From NCBI GenBank assembly GCA_000827205.1, contig KN832555.1, positions 691,536 to 755,535 of the forward strand: a DNA stretch of 64,000 nt, in the 5' to 3' direction. Below, in pieces: positions 58,244-64,000 of the stretch (its first letter is position 1; every line of letters begins with the position of its first letter). Position numbers and translations under genes: made by a program. The notes beneath the pieces were generated by a model. The model worked only from the letters and a program-made list of their open reading frames with translations, had not been told where the DNA came from and searched no databases. The DNA comes from Plicaturopsis crispa FD-325 SS-3 (lineage: Eukaryota > Basidiomycota > Agaricomycetes > Amylocorticiales > Amylocorticiaceae).

Positions 58244-61200
58244 AGCTCCCTTGGCATATCTCTGTCCGGGGGCGAAGAACGCGACACCAGCTCCTCGATC
58301 TTCACAGCAGTTACCCCGGCGGTGTCCCCAGCTTTACCGCCGATCACCGCCAGCCCTACAGCTCACGAGTACGACATCCATTTCAGCAATCTCCAAGACA
58401 AGCCGTCACCGTCCCCTCCAAATTTCTCCCCGACATTAAATACGACCCCCGACGTAAGCACGTCGCCACACGAGGCATCCATGCATGGTGGCACATCTCC
58501 TCCTCCCCAAACTTCGCATACCTTATCTTCGGCCACACTAGAATCCAGCGACGAAACTACTCGCGCTAATCGTCATGTACGCTCGGATCCGTCTGACGTC
58601 CAACAAGCGGAACAACTCGGCCTGGAGCATGCTCGTGCTATTGCAGCGCAGTGCGAGCGGCTTTACCAGATCTTGCTGGATGATTGGGAGTTGGAGAACG
58701 ACGACGATGGGTACAATGGGGGTGAGGAAGAAGGATATGGTGACCATGAGGATTGGCCCGGAGTGCAGCATGGCGACACGGCGAGCACCGACCCTTCCAC
58801 AGCAGCCGCGGGATCAGCCGCTCCTTCCGCTCCTCGAGCACCATCGACCGACGGAGAAGACACCGATGCTCCCGATCCATTCGCGTACGCCCCGGAACCT
58901 ACACGACCACCTCCCGCGGCAGCCGATGTCCATCCGAACCGCGCTGTCTATATGATATATATCCTTGTCTTTTGGCTTCACACAGTGTTCCACTTACCCT
59001 TCCGGGCTTGCAATGCCATTCTCATCGCCATGGACTGCATCTTTCTTTCCGCTGGTCTCAAGTTCGAGCCGGCTATCATAACAACACTCCCCTCCGTGAT
59101 TTCACGTTTGAACGCGGAACCGCACTTCAAAATATGCCCGGTCTGTCCCTCGTGTTCCGAGGTGTATCCGTCGACCGTCGACCGCGCCACGTCATGTACC
59201 AAATGCCAACACCCGCTATTCCCCTCCACCCCAACGCCCTCCCAGCAGCGGCACGGCCATGCTGCTCGTGAAAACCCCAAACCCTACATCCAGTTTCCGA
59301 TGAAATCTCTCGGAGAGCAGATGGCTACCATGTTGGCAGTACCGGGCATCGAAGACGAGGTAGACTCATACCGTCAACAACGTAGAGTGGACGGTAAATA
59401 TAACAACATCTTCGATGGACGGGTCTGTAAAGAGCTACGTGGTGTGGACGGGAAGTCTTTTTTCTTCGGCGACGAGTCCGATATGGAAGAAGGAGAGCTT
59501 AGGATAGGTGTTCTGATGGGTGTGGACTGGTACGTCTAGTTTCTAATTGAATTCATTACCATGCTAATGTTTCTCCCCTGCGTAGGTTCTCTTACTTGCG
59601 CAGCCAGATTGCACCATCCCATACCTCGTGCCCTATGTCGTACAGTGTCATCAACCTTTCTCCTCATCATCGGTAAGTGTTTATCATGCATTATTACTGA
59701 TTAAAAGTCTAATAGACCATGATAATCTTAGGTACCGAACCGTGAATTTGTTGTTATCTGGGATCATGCCTGGGCCAAAAGAAGCAAACCCAGATGAGGT
59801 GCAGAAGTTCCTCCACATATTTATCAATGAACTCCTACGGCTTTATAAAGAGGGGGTAGTGGTTGTGACGCCAAGGTACCCCAATGGCCGCCTTGTGCGT
59901 ATCGTTTTAGTAGGGCTAGTCTGTGACAAGCCCGCTGCACACAAGCTAGGTGGATTTGGGTCGCACAGCCACCGTTGCTTTTGCACACGGTGCTGGATTG
60001 AACAGGCAGAGAAGGCGACATCCGAAAGCTTCAAGAAGAACGGTGGGTTGTTATCTTTTTTGGTGAAAGTCTACACCTGAACGAATATCTTGCCCCAGGT
60101 TTTCGTGAGCGCACGGATGCAGAGCAGCGTCGTCTTGGCGAAGAATATCTGCGATGCATGACCAATGCAGACAAGGCAAAGTTTGTGAAGGAATTTGCGA
60201 CGCGATGGTCAGAGCTATCCCGCCTACCGTATTTCGACTTATGCAGGATGATCGTCATTGATCCTATGCACAACCTCTTCCTCGGCAAGTGATTATTTAC
60301 TCAGGTATCTCAGTCTATCGTATCTGAACCTTTGTGCATTCTACAGGTGTGGTAAAGACACATTTTTACCACATTTGGGTTCAGCAGAAGGTCTTACGCA
60401 AGACCAAGGAATTGCGTCGTCTCCATGCTATACTTGCACAGGTATGTTAAAATTACACTTCAAGTCTAGTACGGAAATAATTGATCGCACGCACGGTAGC
60501 TCGATATGCCAGCGAAGCTTGGAAGGCTTCCTAGCCTGATTGGAGAACCAGCCGGTGGATCATTGACCGCAGATCAGTGGTTGGTTTTTGCTACAGTTGT
60601 TGCACCGATTGCAGTACGTCCGCGTGATATTCCGAATCTCAATCGTGTACTAACACATCGCTAGATCCCTCAAGTTTGGCAGGACTACCATGCAGAAGAA
60701 CCGTCCTCGGTCATTGACCGACGAACCAAAGCAATAGCTGCGAGCATTCAAGAAAAGAGGGATGCAGCAGCTGCAGCACGTCGCGAAACTGCCGAGCGTC
60801 GTCGCAGGGAGGAAGACGCACCACCTACAACAAGTACCAGGCGGTCAGGCCGTTTGCGTCGGCCGACAGCTCGGGCAGAAGTATGTCTTTTTTGTTTTGA
60901 CTACAACAGATCGAACTCAAATAACGTGAATTTGTAGGAAATGGATGTTGATCCCGACGGTGATAATGGCGTTGACGCCGGAATGCTAGGAGATAGTGAT
61001 GATGAAGAGTACGATAACCGCCCTGCCCCTACCGCCGGCCGCAAGCGACGACGACGCCGCGCCAATGACCCTGATGTCGCCGACAATGGTGAAGAGGATG
61101 ATGGCACCGCTCCGTGTAATCTTCACCGAGATGATCCGGCCCATTTCCTGAAGCTCTGTACAGCCCTCAAGATACTTGTTTCCCGCAGCATCGACGAGGA

Positions 61201-61511
61201 TAGTCTGAACAAAGCGGATCTTCTGCTGCGGGAGTACACATCAGACTTAGTGAAGGTGCGAGCGTATACTATTGATGTCGGGCGTTTACTTATTGTGTGT
61301 ATAGTTATACGGCCCATCAGTCATTAGGCCCAACCACCATTACGCCACTCACACACCAGAATGTGTGCGCGATTATGGCCCTCTTCACGAATTTTGGACT
61401 TTCTTATTTGAAAGGATCAACAAGGTATTAAAGAGTTACAAAACTAACAACCATTCCGGCGGAGAGTTGGAAACGACATTCTTCCGTGAATTCCATCGTA
61501 CGGTGCAAGGA
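58244..61511 (+). mobile_element. CACTA-type transposon: central piece of the Tnp2 transposase gene
   Basis: Transposase_21/Tnp2 protein in several exons. First exon 58244 to about 59530: an acidic Pro/Ser-rich N-terminal part, then YMIYILVFWLHTVFHLPFRACN, a Cys cluster (CPVCPSCSE, CTKCQHPLF) and VCKELRG. Later exons give RYRTVNLLLSGIMPGPKEANPDE, DKPAAHKLGGFGSHSHRCFCTRCW, RWSELSRLPYFDLCRMIVIDPMHNLFLG, HFYHIWVQQKVLRKTKELRRLHAIL, GRLPSLIGEPAGGSLTADQW and HHYATHTPECVRDYGPLHEFW. Such enzymes cut and paste CACTA-like transposons through a DDE/RNase-H-like core. The reading looks open, so the enzyme may have been active recently. It is interrupted by element A on the left and E3 on the right. Confidence 0.85.
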
Positions 61512-63551
61512 CATCAGGAAAACCCTGAACCGTGAATTTAAACAAATTCATGCAAATTCATTCAAATTCATCTAAATTTACTGAATTCATACGATTTAAA
61601 AATCTAGGCGGTGCCCATAAATATAGTGCTGAATTGACGGTGAATTCAAGTGAATTCAACAAGATTCATGAAATTCATGGGCGATGTACAACGAATTTGT
61701 TCCATATTCATGCACATCTCACACTACCATTTGACCTTACATCTGGACCATTGAAGACAGGGAAATATTTCAATTGCATTCAACAAACTACATACAGGGT
61801 GATGACTATATACGAAGATGATATCTAAAGGCACTCTACTGCATGGCAAATGTAGCTCTGGTCAGTATGGGCACAAGACTTGAATGGATGGTAACACATA
61901 CCGGAGCTACAGACCGCGGATAGAGCATAAGGATGTAGCTGATAGTTTGCACGCATTATTGTTAGCAAGCAGAACCATGACGAACGACGAAGCCTACATA
62001 CCTGTCACCTCTCGAGGACCGACTTGGTGAAGAAAGCGCTGACGATAAAATAGGTTAGTCTGAGAAAGCTGCAATGGAAGTGATGTCAACGTACCTCACA
62101 TGCCAGCGACTAGGTCGGTCAACGTCCTCTCGGTCCTCATGAAGGTATGTGCATGCAAGACGACGAGCAGAAGAGAGCCGTGGTGGGAGTGTGCATGTTG
62201 CATTGGCTTACCCGGGTAGAAGACGCCCACGGATGAGAACTATGCGGAAGCGACGACGTGCAGGCTAGCCGTAGAGGCGCTGCGGCCAATGCGTAAGCCG
62301 GTCCAACGCTCGCAGACCGCAAACTGAAAGTGTTGTGCACCAGGCGAAAGTTAGTAACTTATACGACATTGTTGATGGTGCGGATAGACATACCACGACA
62401 TGCGAAGCTCCATGTAGTCGAGTGTAGTTACCCTGGCAGACAGACATGAAGACGGGACAGGATGAAGGATGGTCGGAGGGAAGGGAAAATACGGTCGCTG
62501 AGGTGGCAGTCTTTAAATGTGTGGGTGGGCGGAGTTTGAATTTGCACAATCTCGAGCCTTCCAGTCTCGATTCCGTTTTTCGGAAGTTCTTCCGACCAGG
62601 TCTCGACGTCGACAAACTTCTGCTAAGTCTCGCTGTCCTCGTCAGGTCCTCGTAGCATGCTGTCTCCTCTTCTTCGCTCGAGGCCTCACACACGACTAGC
62701 TCATGCTTGCGCGACGCACAAGCCACGACGACGACAGTGAATGTCTCGTGCCCTTGCCGTCTCGTCCCCAAATGGTCTGGCACCGTACAAGCCCTTCGCG
62801 CGCCCCGAACAACAACCACGTTCAACCCCTGCCGTGGTCACATTAGTGGAAGTGGATGGGCCGTGTTTGGACAGACACGAAGGACGGTGCGTATGCCTTA
62901 GCTTACCGTATCTTCTATTCCCTTACATGCTTCACACGCGCCCGGCCCGCATCCAACAGCGAGAAGACGAGACGCCGCTTGGTGTCTCGTTCATGTACAT
63001 TTGCCGTACTCACCATATTCTTCGCTCGCCACAATTGCCGCGTCAGTGAGATGCAGACGACAGGACGGCGCCGGTGAGCATCTACGCGCGCACGATGCAT
63101 GTCAGGCCCGCGACGCCGCTGGGTACGGTGTAGAGTAGCCCTGACGAGGAGACCGCTGGTCGGACGCCCCTGCTTCGCTGCTCACGCATGCACGTTTTCT
63201 CGTGCGTGCCGTAGCGACCGCGTCGGCCGGACACGGACAACAGGACAAGTCGGCGAGCAGAGACTTAAGTATCTTCCACGTACATTCCGTTTATCATGCA
63301 CTTCAAGCTGCGTGCCCCCGCGACCATCGAGTCTAATGCGTGCAGTTGCGTCAGACCTTGAGATTGAGGGCGCAGCGCATGCTGAGATTTGAATGGATTA
63401 ATCGGCCCTTAATGAAATTTTCTTAGATCAGAGTAGATTCATAGTATTTACAGCGTTTGTGCAACATTTAATGAAAATTTATGTGATTTTTTGCGTTTAC
63501 GGCGGTTTACATGAAATTCATGTAAATTCACAATCCAAGGTTTTCCTGATG
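61512..63551. mobile_element. DNA element E3, non-autonomous, CATCAGG termini
   Basis: 2,040 bp starting CATCAGGAAAACC and ending with its inverse. The two ends agree over about 40 bp, including tgaattta and aattcatg. A 2-bp GA flanks it (61510-61511 and 63552-63553), and the Tnp2 coding sequence goes on behind it. A run of aaattca-type words with 10-bp period (61544-61590) forms a subterminal repeat; inverted relatives lie at the right end. No transposase recognisable. Same terminus as E2. Confidence 0.78.
61544..61590. repeat. 10-bp periodic subterminal repeat of E3
   Basis: aaattca or a one-base variant recurs about every 10 bases near 61544, 61554, 61564, 61574 and 61583, one helical turn apart, so all copies face the same side of the DNA. 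Confidence 0.7.
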
Positions 63552-64000
63552 GATCACGCCTGGTAAGATCTACAGTGCTTTGTCGATAGCTTGTCTAAAC
63601 AAGCCTTTTACCAGCTTGCGCAGGGTTTTGATACCGCCGACAATACAGAATTGGCGCGCATGGTCGGCGCTATGTACCGTGCGTCTGCAGATGACCGGGG
63701 GACTGTACAAGCCTTGGCACGCGAGTCTGACGAAGCACAGGAGGATGGTGCGTGGCCCAGATTCATCTATTTCTGTCGCTTACATCTGCTTCAGAAGGTA
63801 TCTCTTTTCTCCTGAGCACACACTCCCAGAAGTTGCGACTTCCGGACACGCTATACTACAAATTGCTGCAACATTTCCGGTCACGCCGTCCCGATCTCCA
63901 AATCCATTCGCACATTGTGCAAGCTCCTCACCCTCAAAGCCAGCCACTGCTCTCCCATGCGATATTCTTTGATTATGTTGTCGTTAACCATCACAGATAC
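63552..64000 (+). mobile_element. CACTA-type transposon: 3' piece of the Tnp2 gene, cut by window end
   Basis: After a likely intron the frame reads KQAFYQLAQGFDTADNTELARM, then RGTVQALARESDEAQEDG, and in a further exon RLPDTLYYKLLQHFRSR. This matches the C-terminal order of agaricomycete Tnp2 proteins (a LETTFFREFHRTVQ block just left of E3, then the RGTV block). The gene runs beyond 64000. Confidence 0.7.

Noticed and set aside
62265-62825. 186-codon minus-strand frame in E3
   Set aside because: No transposase motif; composition like its surroundings.

Overview
The window is genomic DNA of a basidiomycete fungus. Genes are dense, lie on both strands and are cut by many 45-70 nt GT-AG introns. 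Several proteins (the F-box/beta-propeller-like family, the FUT8-like type II protein, the Tnp2 transposase with its introns, the chromodomain Ty3 elements with an extra ORF) are types I associate with Agaricomycetes, probably a polypore-like wood-decay species; that placement is inference. No rRNA, tRNA or CRISPR array was seen.

Positions 1-25,725 are ordinary chromosome. In order: a membrane-anchored MOSC (mARC-like) protein (+); a USP12/46-CreB-type deubiquitinase (+); an F-box protein (-); a zeta-crystallin-type quinone oxidoreductase (-); a short-chain dehydrogenase (+); a protein tyrosine phosphatase (-); an NR2C2AP homolog (+); a MYND-finger protein with a suspicious frame change (-); a decayed copy of a family of unknown function (-); a FUT8-like type II glycosyltransferase (+); an MFS drug:proton antiporter (-); an F-box/leucine-rich protein (-); an open copy of the unknown family (+); and an unrecognised four-exon gene (+). 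They share no single pathway.

Positions 26,215-64,000 are a nest of mobile elements built on a CACTA-type Tnp2 transposase gene. Its two halves flank a 31.7 kb Ty3/gypsy chromovirus (element A, 26,509-58,238; 546-bp LTRs, 5-bp target duplication GCCCT). A carries a second chromovirus (element B, 27,946-43,345; 586-bp LTRs, duplication ATGTG) inside its third ORF. B carries a 2.9 kb DNA element (E2, 32,226-35,143) in pol. A also carries a 3.76 kb inverted-repeat DNA element (E4, 48,706-52,462) in its reverse transcriptase region. The right half of the Tnp2 gene carries a 2.0 kb DNA element (E3, 61,512-63,551). LTR pairs are identical or almost identical by eye, so the nest is very young.

The most novel signals are: (1) a large third ORF between pol and the 3' LTR, shared by A and B, with a conserved motif and no family I recognise; (2) E2 and E3, which share the terminus CATCAGGAAAA and a 2-bp duplication and look like one non-autonomous DNA-transposon group; (3) E4, with about 85-bp terminal inverted repeats, a 9-bp duplication, a series of strong hairpins (two with the same GCAATT loop) and a minisatellite whose unit length changes only in multiples of three.
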